The position numbers were made by a program, and so were the translations under genes. From positions 40,754,001 through 40,818,000 of the forward strand of contig NC_057831.1 in NCBI RefSeq assembly GCF_910594005.1: a DNA stretch of 64,000 nt, read 5' to 3'. Within the stretch, counting starts at the first letter, position 1. The number at the start of each line of letters is the position of its first letter. The stretch is from Cervus elaphus (Eukaryota > Chordata > Mammalia > Artiodactyla > Cervidae). Under the pieces are notes generated by a model. That model searched no databases and was not told the origin of the DNA. It saw only the letters and a program-made list of their open reading frames with translations. This document shows positions 9,723 to 22,059 of the stretch, in pieces.

Positions 9723-10949
9723 CTTATGGAATTGGCTTAGGTTTGCACAGCAGGTGATAGCAGATGAGCTGGGATGACACTTACCCATCTTCTTTCATGT
9801 TTTATCATTTGACTTCTCTGGATGGAGAGTTCAAACCTGGGTCAGGCCCTAAAGCCCCTTTTTACATTTTGTCAACTTTAAATGCTTAATCTCAGGAAGG
9901 TGAAGGCTTTGGAGTCCTCTGAACTCTCCCTGTCTTCACAACCATTCACCACCCACCTACTGGGAGCTATTTTCTGTTGCACAAGGAGAGTATAAGTGCA
10001 ATTATCTCGAAGTTAATCACGCACAGCCCACTATCCATCTGAAGCCGGCGGTGGGCGGTGCGGCGGGGGGGGGTCATAGCACTTCCCAGAGCACCCTGAA
10101 CAATTAGTACCCCCATATTTTTGTTAGTTGGACATGCATTACTTCAACTCTGACCCTAAAAGCATGTTAGGACACAAAAAGCCCTTTATAATGAACACTT
10201 TATCCTATTCATTATTCATATATCACATGGAAAATGAAAAGTATCTTGAAAACGGCCAATTATGTTGAATGTCCTCTGTTAGAGGTGGTTGTCGGCAATA
10301 ACGTTGCAGTTTCCATTCCAGGAGAACTTGAATTGCCTTGCAATTTCATGATTGAATTCAATCACTTACAAAACATAACTACTCAGAGGAAAATTGCTGG
10401 AGCTATTTCTCACAGCACTTATGAATGGATTGTCTCTACCTTATTTATAAACATAAATAACTCTTCAAACAAGCTTAGATTTTAAAATATAATCACCTAA
10501 TTGGAATGCTTGTTATTAGCATGAACCATAATGTTACTGCAGTCAGTCATAAATAGCCCCTTATGATAGGAGCTATTGTTCCATAGGTGGTAAGGTCTGT
10601 TGTTTTTTATTTTTTGGTAAATGAGGGAAATAAATATTGCCAGTCATTATACACAGAGGAAAAAAAAAAGAAATCTACAATAGAAATCCTGAGGAAGGGG
10701 GAAAAGGAACAAGAAATGTGATTGAATTCTCACATAAAGGTGTACCAAAAAAGTAGATATAATAGTTTGAAAAGTCAACAGCTGAGACAGACTATGATCA
10801 AAGAGAAAATTTAAAAAGTAGTGAAACAGAGATAAAAAATGATAGCCCATCATAGTTCACTAAATTAAAAATGCCCCAATAACAGTTTCTTCTGAACCTT
10901 GATAAACTTTCTCCTATTTGTCCTAAAAGTCTAATATTAATAGCAAAAC
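9723..10949. other. Unassigned intron with one G-rich patch
   Basis: Mostly AT-rich. The patch at 10045-10073 contains ggcggtgggcggtgcggcg followed by a run of nine or more G. No repeat family or exon recognised. Confidence 0.55.
10045..10073 (+). repeat. G-rich patch, possible G-quadruplex
   Basis: Several G runs in 29 bases, including a long terminal run, in otherwise AT-rich DNA. Too short to be a CpG island. Confidence 0.6.
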
Positions 10950-11160
10950 ACTTTTATAGCATTTGTTCTATGCAAGCACTTTACACACAATAACTTATAA
11001 ACTCCCAGTCAGCATTCTCTGGATGTTATATTCTATTCTACAGATGAAGACACTGTCAGCAAATTAAGTAACTTGCTTCCAGTCACACAGAAGCAAAGCC
11101 AGGGTATGAACTCCGGAAGGACTGGCTCCAGGGTTACATCATTACTATTCTGCTGTTCTG
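10950..11160 (-). mobile_element. MIR SINE
   Basis: Reverse MIR: gcaagcactttacacacaat, acagatgaagacactg, taagtaacttgcttccagtc and acacagaagcaaagccaggg in order. Confidence 0.8.
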
Positions 11161-11194
11161 TCTGCTACAGAAAATGAGGGAAGATGATGCTCTA

Positions 11195-11310
11195 CTCATC
11201 TATAAATGCCACACCCAACCCAGAATCATAGAATTAGTAGCAAAAGGGCTTTACACAGAAGGTAGAGTTATGTTAGAATTGAAAGTGACCTGGAATCCAG
11301 CCCCTCAACT
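11195..11310 (-). mobile_element. Possible ancient repeat (MIR3/L3-like)
   Basis: cagaatcatagaattagtag then gtgacctggaatccagcccc resembles an old mammalian repeat; family uncertain. Confidence 0.35.
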
Positions 11311-12384
11311 GTATACATTTAAATACAGCGTCTTAAATGTAGTGGTTGTAGATGGAGGGCTCTTGGGCACTTCAGAGCATTCACATTCTAATAAGCTTCT
11401 GACTTCAGTCAGGGGCAGGCTGGGATGTGGGGGGCCACGGACTAAAAGGAGCCCTGAGGCACAGTAATGATATCTGACATCTGATGGCTGGCTCTTTGTG
11501 GGAAACAAAGTTATTTTCCTTTGTTACTAAAGCTAAACATCGTGATTATTCTGTGCACAGGTATCATCACTCTGTTTTTATAGGTGAGAAAATCAATGTT
11601 GGAAGGAATGTTGTAAATTCTGAAGGACATATAACTTCTGGGATATATAAATCGGAAGTTATAGAGTCAGGACTTAACCTCAAATTTACCGACTGTAAAG
11701 TCTAGAAGTGATGGCTGATTACCTGAGAACAAAGGAGGGAACATAAAGGTGAAAAGCAGCATGAATGCATTATAGCAAATAATAATTACAATAAAAGAGT
11801 CAGGGACCAAAAGGCAAAAAGCTTTCTTCATTTTACGTCATTTCCAAAGGTAACATGCAGGTGATACATTTCTAAAAGCTTCTTAATTAAAAATATTACA
11901 TTTATAATATGGAACGAACATTTGGAAATTTTATTTACGCCAAATATAATGCCTGATTCGTAAGATGTTACTGTGGAAGGTAAATAAATGGAATTCATTA
12001 TCTAGGGGAGTTAAAAGCAGTTTGTGTAAGTTTAGTGATAATAAATTCTTGGCTGTATGCTAGGAAAATGTTTTCAAGCTAATGTCAGTGATGGCAGTAA
12101 TATTCTGCCATAAAACATCTATCCATCATGCTGTGTTTAAAATAGAGTACTAGGAAGACTGAGCAGTGATCTAGGTTTGGTTTTGTTTTTTCTAGGTTTA
12201 AGCTATTGATAATTTGTTGGTTCAAAGAAAGTTAGACTGTGTAGTTGACATGTCAGCTGGACATTTGTTGTGACAAGTTAGTAAAACATGCTGTGCCTGA
12301 GAGCTCCCATCTGTTCAGTGCCGTAGAAATAAGCATAAAGTTGTACCCAATATTGGAGCATAGGGTGACTCAGCATTAACTAAG
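11311..12384. other. Unassigned intron
   Basis: The part 11560-11710 could be a heavily decayed MIR (ttataggtgagaaaatcaat). Nothing else recognised. Confidence 0.5.
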
Positions 12385-12450
12385 ATTATATTAATAAGTG
12401 TGTCTGGTACACAGTAAATACTCAATTGTAATGTTATTGTTAGATTTGTA
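12385..12450 (+). mobile_element. MIR/L2 3'-end fragment
   Basis: gtgtctggtacacagtaaat and actcaattgtaatg match the common 3' word (cctggcacatagtaaatgctcaat) with decay. Confidence 0.5.
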
Positions 12451-12807
12451 TTAGTAGTAATTACAATAACATCTGGTGTTATGGTATCTAGAATTCTTCA
12501 TTCTAAGAAATTCTTCGGTAGCTCTAAGTTTTTGTTTTTTCTTGGGTCTATTTCTCAATTCTGGCACTGGAAAATGTATTTTACCACTCCAAGCTTTCAT
12601 TTAAAAATCTCTAACTACAGTTAATATTTGTTTCAGTTTCAAAAAATTATTTTGAGAGATTGCTGACATACATTAATCTATCCATAAAGGACAAAATTAT
12701 GATTATTAATAGTCATTGCATACTTCCTAGTGAGGCCTGGTTCTAGAATCTTTAGGAGTGAGGATCCTGTTACTGTACTTCTTCAGTTTGAATTCCTTTT
12801 CTGATTC
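12451..12807. other. Unassigned intron
   Basis: AT-rich, nothing recognised. Confidence 0.5.
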
Positions 12808-12980
12808 CTGTTAGCTGTATGACCTTGGGCACAGTGTTTAGGCAGTTTATGCCTCAGTTTCTTCATCCACAAAAGGGGGACAGTAATAGGACTTGACAAA
12901 GAACTATCAAGAGGTTGAAATGAAATAATGCGCAAAAAGCATTTAAAAATAGAACCTGGCACATAGTGTTTAAAATATCA
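12808..12980 (+). mobile_element. MIR SINE
   Basis: Clear forward MIR: gctgtatgaccttgggcac, cctcagtttcttcatccac, aaatgaaataatgcgcaaaa, aacctggcacatag. Confidence 0.9.
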
Positions 12981-12999
12981 TTATATAATTTAATTATTA

Positions 13000-13112
13000 A
13001 AGAGTCCTTTGGGATGAGCATTATTTTGTCCATTTTAGATGGCTGAATTGAGGTACAGAGTCGTTGAAAAACTCATCCAAGAACACACAGCAAGGGTAAT
13101 TCCATCAGTTGT
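13000..13112 (-). mobile_element. MIR SINE fragment
   Basis: tccattttagatggctgaat, tgaggtacagag and aagaacacacagcaagg is the reverse MIR core. Confidence 0.7.
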
Positions 13113-13664
13113 CAAAGAACTTTCCCTAAAAATTGCACCCAGTTTTTTTTTTTTCCTTTTTGCAGAGACTCAGTGCTGAGCAATTGTTGATCATGGGATC
13201 CACCAGAAATCAAGGCTTCCTTGGGGACCTTTTATCCTCTTCCAGTTGGGTACTGACTACAGAATAAGGACGATTTTTTTTTTGGAATGGAATTTGAGGC
13301 AATAGCTTAGCTTTATTGCTTGTCATTTCCTCCCACATACCTTATGATCTAATATCTGGCATAATTTACTATTGTCTCAACAAAGCCTGCATTATCAACT
13401 TTAATCCTTTTGTTTACACTATCTCCTTTACATGGATCTGCCTTTCTTTTTCCTCAACCTCTCTCTTTTTCTTGAAGGCTCAGCTCAGTGGATTTCACGG
13501 AGAAGAGGCCTCCTCACATTTCTATATAGCATGTGAACTGTCTGTTGTCAGCTCTGATGGTGGTGTATGTCATTGACCTGCTTGAATAGCTGTCATTTCT
13601 TCTGTAATATGAACATTTTGAGACAAGAGATCTGTGTTAGTTATGGTGCTACCACTAATGCCTA
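13113..13664. other. Unassigned intron
   Basis: Includes T runs at 13142-13153 and 13275-13283. A short open frame at 13316-13576 has no known product. Confidence 0.5.
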
Positions 13665-13818
13665 GCATGGTTCTAGACATTAGTGACATTCACTCATTCA
13701 CTCAGTATTTACTGAGTGCCTCTTATAAGCCAAGCTTAAGACTGTTCAAGGTCTTGTGGAAACTTGAATGAATAAAAAAGACAAAAATCCTTGCTTCCAT
13801 GGACCTTAATCTCTAGTG
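13665..13818 (-). mobile_element. L2 LINE 3'-end fragment
   Basis: cattcactcagtatttactg, agtgcctcttataagccaag and gacaaaaatccttgcttcca follow the reverse L2 3' end. Confidence 0.75.
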
Positions 13819-14537
13819 AGTCACAAACAGGACATCGGAATAGAACTGTCAACTGAGCAAATGGAATTATAGATCTGGGGGTGAGAAACCAATTCTCAGC
13901 TGAAGATGTATATGTCAGAGTCATCACCATGTGAATCATATTTAAGACCATAAGTTCAATGAGATCACTAAGGAAATGAACGCTAGTAGAGAAGAGTACT
14001 TCTTTCTTTTAATCAGTGAAAGAATACATAAAGGAATTAGAAGGTCAAGAGAGTAGGCAAGTCCAGGATAGGACTAGCCCAGAAATGATTCAGTTTTTAA
14101 GAATTACTTTTGATGGGGGGGTGGTATTCCCTTTTGGGAGCATGTCTTGGAGCTTCCCGCTCATGTTCACCAGAGAAGAAAGTGACTGAGTTGTATGGAT
14201 ATGTTTAACATTCATGGAACACAGACCCATTTTCCCCAATGGTCTTCACATATTCTCCATGTTTTAAAGCCTTTATTCATGGTAAAGAGGTGTCTCTCTT
14301 TGAGTCTATTTTTCCGCAGCAGCCAGAGACAGCTTGGATGTAATCATGACTCTTAATTGAAGGTGCTTAAACTCATCTTAAGGGAACTGAGATGTAGCAA
14401 TTGTGGCAAAAATCATAGAATCTCCCATTGCATCACTAAGTGGGTAAAGAGTTGGATGTGACCTCAGAGAACCAGGGAAGAAAGTTATGCAGCAACAATG
14501 CATGGGGTCTTATTGCACAGGCTCTGCTTCATCTTTC
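13819..14537. other. Unassigned intron
   Basis: No repeat or exon recognised. Confidence 0.5.
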
Positions 14538-14664
14538 CCACTAGAATGTAAGCTCCTGATGGATAGGCTCTATATTTGGCTTGTTCATGGTTGTACCCTT
14601 AGCACCTACGATAATGCCTACCATGTGATACGTATTTGTAAAAGTTTGTCAAAATGACTAAATG
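14538..14664 (+). mobile_element. L2 LINE 3'-end fragment
   Basis: ctagaatgtaagctcctgat, ggttgtacccttagcaccta and aatgcctaccatgtgatac match the forward L2 3' end. Confidence 0.85.
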
Positions 14665-14832
14665 ATCTGGGCTTGAGTTTCAGCTCTGCTGCTTAGTAGC
14701 TATAGAATTTGGGGCGAGTCACTTAAGATCTCAAATCCTGTCTTCTCATCAGTGAAATGGAGATAATAATAGCACTCTAACAAAAACTCTGAAGATTAAC
14801 TGGAATAATATATGGATTTTGCACAACGTATG
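14665..14832 (+). mobile_element. MIR SINE
   Basis: ctgggcttgagtttcagctc, gcgagtcacttaagatctca, cttctcatcagtgaaatgg and agataataatagcactc in order. Confidence 0.85.
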
Positions 14833-15984
14833 ATGCATGATAAAAATCCGCATTCATGCTTTTTGCTATTATGATGATGGTTTTGCCATTGATCCCTCTA
14901 ACAATTTGCTTATGTAAAACATTAACTGGTTCTACAGTGTCATTGGGATAAATGCGATTTTTATTACCTCCAGGAACACTCACTGGAGAATGAATATCTA
15001 CCACTAAGCAGATTCAGAGAACACTACAAGTTACTTCGAATTCTTTTTCTACCCAAAGTGTCAAATGAGAGTGTTTTGCAAAAAGGTGTATAAGGTTTTC
15101 CCTGTCAGTACGTCTCCAAAACTTGTTTTTCTGTTATTCTTTTTTTTTTCCCCCTTAAAGCTTACAAGCAAGGATGGTCATTGTTTCTGTGAAAAGAAAA
15201 CCTTTTGCCCATCACACTTGCTGCTGTATATCCCCTAGCAAGAAAGCAATTTGAAACTAGGAAAGCTAAACTTTAACCTTGTAATCTAAGCAGATAACAC
15301 AGCAATGCTCTATATTTTATAGACCTGGTGGAGTGTAAAATTGAGTCTGCTTGAGGTGTTAGGCTCCCATTTTAGTGTCTAAAGGAAACCAGCAGAAACC
15401 ACACTGGATTCCTGTTCAGCCCAAGTATTAATTCTAGGTCATTGCAAATGGAAAATAAGAATTGTGACTCCTAATAGAAACTGCACAAGTGACCAGTCAT
15501 GAAGTCATTAATTAAAAAAAGAGAAACAAACAGTGAAGACTTTTGTTTATCTAAACTTCTCTGTAGCTTCTTGCAAGTAATCATCACTCTACCCCTTTTG
15601 GACCAAATTAACAGTAAGGGAAATCATGGAAAGATCAAGTAGAAAGTAAAAGATTTCATCATATAGGTAACTTGAAAAAAATACATCAATCAACAGTAAA
15701 GGTTTTATACAATAATGGTTTGTGTTCTTCAGACACTTTAAGCCAATGTGTCTGAAATAAAGCTATCATCATCTTTTCTTAACCTGCTCTCCTGACCTTC
15801 TCTGTTTCTTATCTTGCTTACTGCCACCTTTACTCTTTTGGCAGAATCGTTTTGTCCCTTTGCTGTTTTTCACTTAATACCACCAATTGTTGCCCAATGT
15901 TTCCAGCTACACTTTCAAATCCATACCTTCCCTCCCACCACTGTTGCTTTTTGTAGAGGCCTTTTCCCTCCCCTGTAGGTCTAG
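14833..15984. other. Unassigned intron
   Basis: AT-rich with one T/C run near 15141-15156. No repeat or exon recognised. Confidence 0.5.
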
Positions 15985-16195
15985 TGGTGGAGATTCTAAA
16001 CTTTGGCATCACCCTGTCCAAGGTCAAATCCTTGTTTTGGCACTTGGTGATTGGGAGATCTTGGCTTAGTGATTTGATTTTTTTGTTTAGTTCTCTCATC
16101 TAAGTGGGAATTTTAATTGTGTTTTCCTTATAGGTTTGTAGGACATGTTTACAATACTTGTTTAGGCTTAGAATACTGTTGTGCCCAGTGAGAAT
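15985..16195 (+). mobile_element. MIR SINE, diverged
   Basis: aaactttggcatcaccctgt, caaggtcaaatccttg, ggcacttggtgattggg and gttctctcatctaagtggg keep the MIR order with decay. Confidence 0.65.
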
Positions 16196-16540
16196 TAGCT
16201 GTTTACAGTGCTTCTTGCATAAGCTTTTTAAGCAGTTTCCCAGCTGATCTTCCCATTTTTTTTAAAATCTCCCTCAACAATTTACCTGTTTTCTGATTTA
16301 CTTTTTGTCCTTTTCTCACTCCAATGTTTGCTTGGCTCCTTGATTCAGAAACTAATACCCAGCTAGCTCTTGCTGACAGTTTTGAGACCTCATCTGCGTC
16401 TTGTCTCCAAATGTTGCTTTGATCCTTTGCTACTCTTTAACTTCAAGTTCACCATCAACCCTTCTGAAGCTGGACTTGTGTCCAGCCCCTTGGACTATTG
16501 GCTGGCTTTAGCCATCTCAAAACCTCATCAGGACAGAGTC
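16196..16540. other. Unassigned intron
   Basis: Could be a decayed L2 (acttcaagttcaccatcaac), not resolved. Confidence 0.4.
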
Positions 16541-17105
16541 ACACCCTATGTTGATCTAGCAATCCCACTGCTGGGTGTGTATCCAAAAGAAATGAAAACA
16601 GGATCCCCCATGTTCAACGCAGCATAACTAAGACATGGAAACAGCTGAAGTGTCCATCAATGGATAAAGAAGTGAAGTAAGTCAGAAAGAGAAAAACATA
16701 TATTACAAATTAACACATATATATGGAATCTAGAAAGATGATACTGATGAACCTATATGCAGGGTAGCAATGGAAACAGAGAAACAGTGAAAAGACTTGT
16801 GGACACAGTGGGAGAAGGAGAGGATAGGACAAACTGGGAGAGTAGCATTAAATATATACATTACCATATGTAGAAAGCCAATGGGAATTTGTTGTAGGAC
16901 ACGGGGAACTCAAATCCAGTAATCTATGACAATGTAGAGGGCTGAGATGGGGGGGAGGGAGCTGGGAGGGAGGTTCAAGAAGGAGGGAACATATGTGTAC
17001 CTATGGCTGATTCGTGCTGATGTATGGAAGAAACCAACACAAGATTGTAAAGCAATTATGTCCAATTAAAAATAAATACATTTAAAATTAAAAAGTAAAA
17101 ATAAT
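16541..17105 (+). mobile_element. Ruminant L1 3' end with internal deletion
   Basis: Begins in the L1 ORF2 C-terminal region (DLAIPLLGVYPKEMKTG) and continues through the ruminant L1 3' UTR to an A-rich tail. Compared with the L1 at 57697-58806, the ORF2 part between ggataaagaag and tgaagtaag is missing about 130 bp near 16672, so the ORF is broken. Confidence 0.9.
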
Positions 17106-17139
17106 AAAAAGAAGATATAGTATATATATTCAAGGAAAT

Positions 17140-17665
17140 ATTCTTGATCCATGAGAAAAAAGGAAAGCCTGCCATTTGTGGCAATATAGGGGGACTTAGA
17201 GGGCATTATGCTAAGTGAAATAAGCCAGGAAGAGAAAGACAAATATTACACAGTACCACTTATACATGGGAATATTAGAAAGAGTCAAACATAGAAACGG
17301 AGAGGAAAAAGGTGGTTTCCAGGGTCTAGGGGGTGGGGGAAATAGGGAGAGTTTGTTTAAAGGGTACAAACGTTCAACTATAAGATGAATAAAGTCTGAG
17401 GAGCTAGTGTAAAACATGGTGATTGTAGGTGATAACACTGTATTGTATAATTGAAATTTTCTGAGAAAGTAGAACTTAAATAGTCTCATCAAACAGAAGA
17501 TACATGTGTTAGGTGATGGATGTGCTGATTAATTAAATGGGAGGGGGGAATCCTCTTACAAAGTTTATGAATATCAAATTACCATGCTGTACACTTTAAA
17601 TGTCTTGCAGCTTTATATGTTCAACTATAACCCAACAAAGCTAAAATAAAAAATAAATAAATAAA
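17140..17665 (+). mobile_element. Older L1 (L1MA-like) 3' end
   Basis: gcctgccatttgtggcaata, gggcattatgctaagtgaaa, taagccaggaagagaaagac, then the 3' UTR to an AAAT-rich tail at about 17642-17665. Lies in tandem after the ruminant L1, same strand. Confidence 0.85.
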
Positions 17666-17674
17666 AACCTTGAC

Positions 17675-17945
17675 CGGCTCTCCATTTCCTCCCTTTTCTG
17701 CAGAGTAAAATCCAGCCTGGTGTTGGCTGTGTGGACCTTCAAACTCTGGTCCCAGCTCACCTTTTCTGGCTGTTTCTTTTCCCTGGGTCTCATTGCTCTA
17801 TCTTACCCTTGGTCTTTTCAAGTGATAGAATATTCCTCCCGCTTTTTCTCCCTCCAGTGAAATAGTTCTTCTCTGAAAAGCACTACTAAAATATCACGTC
17901 TTTGTGAAAAGCACCTGGGGGATATTCAGTCTCACCTCTGCGGGT
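17675..17945 (+). mobile_element. L2 LINE fragment
   Basis: Sequence around cagagtaaaatccagcctgg and gtggaccttcaaactctgg matches an L2 region upstream of the 3' end. Confidence 0.6.
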
Positions 17946-17977
17946 GAAGGAAGCCATTGTGAAGATCACAAGTAGTG

Positions 17978-18240
17978 ACAGAATAACAGTATTTGCAGCC
18001 AGCACATTACTAGCCAGTCACTGTTGTCAAAACTTCACATGCTCATTTAATCTTTTGATCAAGTGTGTAATATTTACTATTGTTACCTCCACCGTGAAGA
18101 CGGGAATATAAAACTCAGAAAGGGTAAGCAACTTACTTAAGGTTTCTATAGCTAGTCAGTCACTGAACCAGGATTTTAACCAAACCAGGTGGTCCCAGAG
18201 TTATCATTCTTAACTTCTTGACTCTAAAGCACTCCCTAGT
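17978..18240 (-). mobile_element. MIR SINE, nearly full length
   Basis: Reverse MIR: tgctcatttaatcttttgat, actattgttacctccaccg, aactcagaaagggtaagcaa and actgaaccaggattttaacc in order. Confidence 0.8.
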
Positions 18241-18244
18241 ATTG

Positions 18245-18390
18245 CTTCTCACATCATTTTACTTGTCTTCATAGTGTCTGGGTGATTTTTATAGATGTTT
18301 ATTTCTTTCTTTACAGTGTCAGCTTTCAGTGTTCCCCTGTTCCTGACACTATTACTGTTCAGTTAGTGCTCCATAAATGTCTGCCACATC
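18245..18390 (+). mobile_element. L2 LINE 3'-end fragment
   Basis: ttttacttgtcttcatagtg, gttcctgacactatt and tagtgctccataaatgtct fit the L2 3' end. Confidence 0.6.
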
Positions 18391-18544
18391 TAAGGGAAAT
18401 CTAAACCTGCTAACAAGAAACAGTTGCCCTGAGACTTCTGCCTCTAGCTCTCCTGTATCAAGACTCATTCACAATTTAATGAAGACTTCAAGTTGATAAA
18501 AGATGGACCAGAAAAAGGAACGCCTATCTTCCTATGTGTCACTA

Positions 18545-18662
18545 AATACCCATGTAAGTTTAGATAAGCCACTTAATCTCCCCATTTTTTAGTTTGTTCA
18601 GTGGAGACTTTAGCCCCTAGAATCTGTCCTTCTCCCAGGAGTTCTGTGAGGGTGAAATAAGT
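18545..18662 (+). mobile_element. MIR SINE fragment
   Basis: ataagccacttaatctcccc and gagggtgaaataagttac with a decayed centre. Confidence 0.6.
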
Positions 18663-18754
18663 TACTCAAGAGGAAGAAGTCTAAGACTTGTAAAACGGCC
18701 ATGCAGAGAGAAAGGACACATTCTAATCAGTAAAACACATTGTTTACAGTAAGT

Positions 18755-19002
18755 AATGATGTGTGTGTGTGTGTGCATGTGTTCCGTTGCTAAGTCGCCT
18801 CCAACTCTTTGCAACCCAATGGACTCTGGCCCGCCAGGCTCCTCTGTCCATGGGATTTTCCAGGCAAGAATGCTGGAGTGGGTTGCCACACCCTTCTTTA
18901 GGGTATCTTTCTGACCCAGGGATCGAACCTGTGTCTCTTGTGTCTCCTGCTTGGCAGGTGAATTCTTTCCCACTGAGCCACCTGGAAAGGCCCTAAATGA
19001 TG
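18755..19002 (-). mobile_element. Bov-tA SINE with (GT)n tail
   Basis: Element about 18762-18995; (GT)n at 18761-18775 lies at its 3' side. A short flanking repeat, aatgatg, occurs at 18755-18761 and 18996-19002. Confidence 0.93.
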
Positions 19003-19104
19003 GTGCCAATTAATCTTAATTGTTAGTAAGTGAAGTTTCTAACTTTTCCCACTTCCTATTTCTCATGGGTAGTGAAGTGTCACGAAAGAAGAAGATTTTG
19101 TGTT

Positions 19105-19265
19105 AGTTTTGAACATCCACCATTTGTCAAGGCAGAAAAGAATCACTGACTCCCACAGCTCTGGAAGGAGACTTGAGACACAGCCTGTGCTTCTCATTTG
19201 TAGATGATGAGATTGATGTTCAGAAAGGGAACAATTCATTTGAGGGGCTACCACATCTTTCTGGA
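19105..19265 (-). mobile_element. Possible ancient repeat (MIR3/L3-like)
   Basis: cacagctctggaaggagact then catttgtagatgatgagatt and gttcagaaagggaacaattc; family uncertain. Confidence 0.4.
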
Positions 19266-19374
19266 AAATATGGACTAAACAAGGGTGTCCTAGGTAGATT
19301 AGATAAGTGGAAAAAAGATTCTCTCTCTTTCTTTTTTTTTTGGTAAAACTGAACAAAAACAATTAACACAACTA

Positions 19375-19640
19375 GAGAGCTGGTAAAGCACAAAGGTTGC
19401 AGAGCACCATTTCTGGAGTCAACCTCTCGCTCTCCCGCCACACTTATTTCAGATGATTTGGGTGAGTTAATTAACCTCTCATCCCTTGGTTTCATAGTCC
19501 GTAAAACTGAAATAGTAAAGAGTGTCCATCTTTCAGGATTATTTTTAGGATATAATGAGTTAAACTGTGCAAAACTCTTAGACCTGCACCAACCACAGAG
19601 TAAGCCCTAGATGCTTGTTAAATAAATAAAAATAACATCT
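19375..19640 (+). mobile_element. MIR SINE
   Basis: gatttgggtgagttaattaa, cctctcatcccttggtttca, gattatttttaggatataat and acagagtaagccctagatgc keep the full MIR order. Confidence 0.75.
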
Positions 19641-20540
19641 GAGAATTTAGCAGTTTTGGAATTCATACATATGATGAAATTGAAGGACTGTGTTTTCCAC
19701 TTGCAAATTAAGTTTACAAAACTTCATGGGTTTTTCTGTTCTTCCAAAGATTTTCCTGAGTACATGCCCAGGCAGAGCTTTTAGCTGTGTCACCAGGAGT
19801 TACCATGAGACTGATTGTCAGAAGGTTAAATTTTTTTTTTTTTCAACTTCCTGGAGGTTACTGTTGTATTTTTAATTGGCGGTATGTTGGCAGTTCAAGT
19901 CACTTTTGAAAACAAATTCTCCAACAGCCAACTGCTGATGGTTTCTCTGCCAAAGAAAGGTATCTAAAACTTTTCATGATTAATATGCTACCAGGAATAA
20001 CAAATACACTGTAATGTTGTGTTGTATTTGATACTAAAAAACTGAAGTTAAGTTAGGAAATTATGTTTTGTAGTTACCCAAGGTAAATGATGATGGTGGC
20101 TTATCAGTTATGAGTAGTCTGGCCTCAAAATAGCCTTGTTACATTTGCCCTCTTGCTCCAATCAACAATAAAATCCCCTGGATGAAGTTTAATTTAGTGA
20201 ATCAATTATTTTGAAGGAATAAGGGCACTGAGATTTTATTGGGTAGATGTTATTATGAAGTAAATTTAAACAAAAACATGAGTATAAATACACATAATCA
20301 AGTGCTCAATATTTTATCTTTTATATTAGTTCCTAACTATTATCTAGTAAGCTGTTTGTCACCGTAACGTCTTTCGAATAAATAGGGAAATGATTACTTT
20401 AGGAAAAATTAACTGGGGCATAGAGAGAGAAAGTGAATGATTTGGAATTATCTAAGGAAAAGATAACAACTACAGACTTGACAGCATTTATTTTTCAAAG
20501 AAAAAGTATTTGTGCTCACATAGAGTATAGTAGCTAGGTA
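19641..20540. other. Unassigned intron
   Basis: Contains a 14-base T run at about 19830. Nothing else recognised. Confidence 0.5.
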
Positions 20541-21112
20541 TTTCTTTTTATTTTTAACTAAAGTATAGTTGTTACAATATTATATTATTTTTAGGGGTAC
20601 AACAGAGTGATTTGATATTTCTGTAGATTATATTTCATACAAGTTATTACAGAATATTGGCCATATTCCTTGTGTTCTACATTACATCTTTTACTATAAT
20701 TTATTTTAAACCTAGAGCTTGTATCTTTGATTCTTTTCCCTTATCGTCCCCTCTCCATACCCCTCTCACCACCAGTTTGTTCTCTGTATCTACAAGTCTG
20801 CTTCTGTCTTGTTGTATTTTGTTTCTGTTTGTTCATTTGTTTTAATTTTTAGATTCCATATATAAATGAAAAAAGAGCATTTTTCATTCAGACAGAAAGA
20901 TTGACTGACTTATTTCGCTAAATATAATGTTCTCCAGGTCCACACTTGTTGTTGTTGCAAATGGAAAAATTTCATTGTTTTTTAATGGCTGAGTAATCCT
21001 GTGTGTGTGTGTGTGTGTGTGTGTATGCACCACATTTTCTTCATTCATTCATCTGTTGATGAACATTTAGGTTGGTTCCATGTTTTGGCTGTTGCTAATA
21101 GTGCTGCTTGAC
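20541..21112 (-). mobile_element. L1 3' end (older family)
   Basis: Reverse L1: 3' UTR from about 20541, then ORF2 end words tatttcgctaaatataatgt, tggctgagtaatcc, cattcatctgttgatgaaca and ttggctgttgctaatagtgc. A (GT)13-like run at 21001-21026 has grown inside it. Confidence 0.85.
21001..21026 (+). repeat. (GT)n microsatellite
   Basis: Perfect TG repeat inside the L1 copy, at the place where L1 normally has TATATA. Confidence 0.9.
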
Positions 21113-22059
21113 AGCCTGAGCACAAGAGATAAAAAGAAGTTAATTTAAAAGATATTTCAGAGAGAAATTGACCAGAGTTTAGTGGCCAATTAGCTGGGAG
21201 CAGGGAGCAGAAAGTAAGGGGCCAATCATTCTAATTTCAGCAACCTGGCAGCTAGAGATACCGATGAATAAATGATGGTGATCATACCAGTACATTTGGC
21301 GGGTGGTTTGAGCTACATCCGTGCTTGGGTGTTCAAAGAGCAGTGGGCAAATGGCCAACTTCAGGGACAGCTAATCCTTAACTCATGGCCCAGGTGTCAT
21401 CAGCCACAGTTCTTATTCATTTCTCACTTTGATTTGAGAGTTATTAGAGTCAGACAGAAGACATTCTAACTCCTAAATTAACTCAGTAGATCACATCTAT
21501 CACTCTTGATCAACCAGTCAGGCCGCCCCACGGGAGGCCTCTGTGTGCTTCTGTCGCTTCCTTCTCAAAGCCTTTTTTGTTATTCCCCAACATCTTTCCA
21601 AGGGAGTTGGACTGATTTTTGTCTGACAGTCTTCTCAAATATCAAAGTCAAGATGTGTGCTTAACTTAACAAGATTGGGACTTACTAATTTTACCTTTTG
21701 TTAAAAATGAGTGATACATTTGTTTTGCAAAAAATGTAATAATGTCTATTGTTTTTATGCAGAAAACTTTGTCATGTACTACTTCTTTTAATGCTGTCAT
21801 TTGAGGCACAAGCAGCAGAACTATTTCAAGTCTGCATTTAATAAATGCCTATAAAATACATAGTTTCCAAATATTGAGGATATTAAGTCTATGTTAAAAA
21901 ACACTCCAGAGGTAATATGTAATGTGTTTAAATATTTGAAAGACTAACTCAAAAAACAATTTTCTAATATACATGAGGAAGCTTGCATTTACGTAATTTA
22001 ATTCTTTTATCCAGTAATTTCAAATCTGGGAGAAAATAATCTAAATTTGTAGAAAATAA
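21113..22059. other. Unassigned intron
   Basis: No repeat or exon recognised. Confidence 0.5.
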
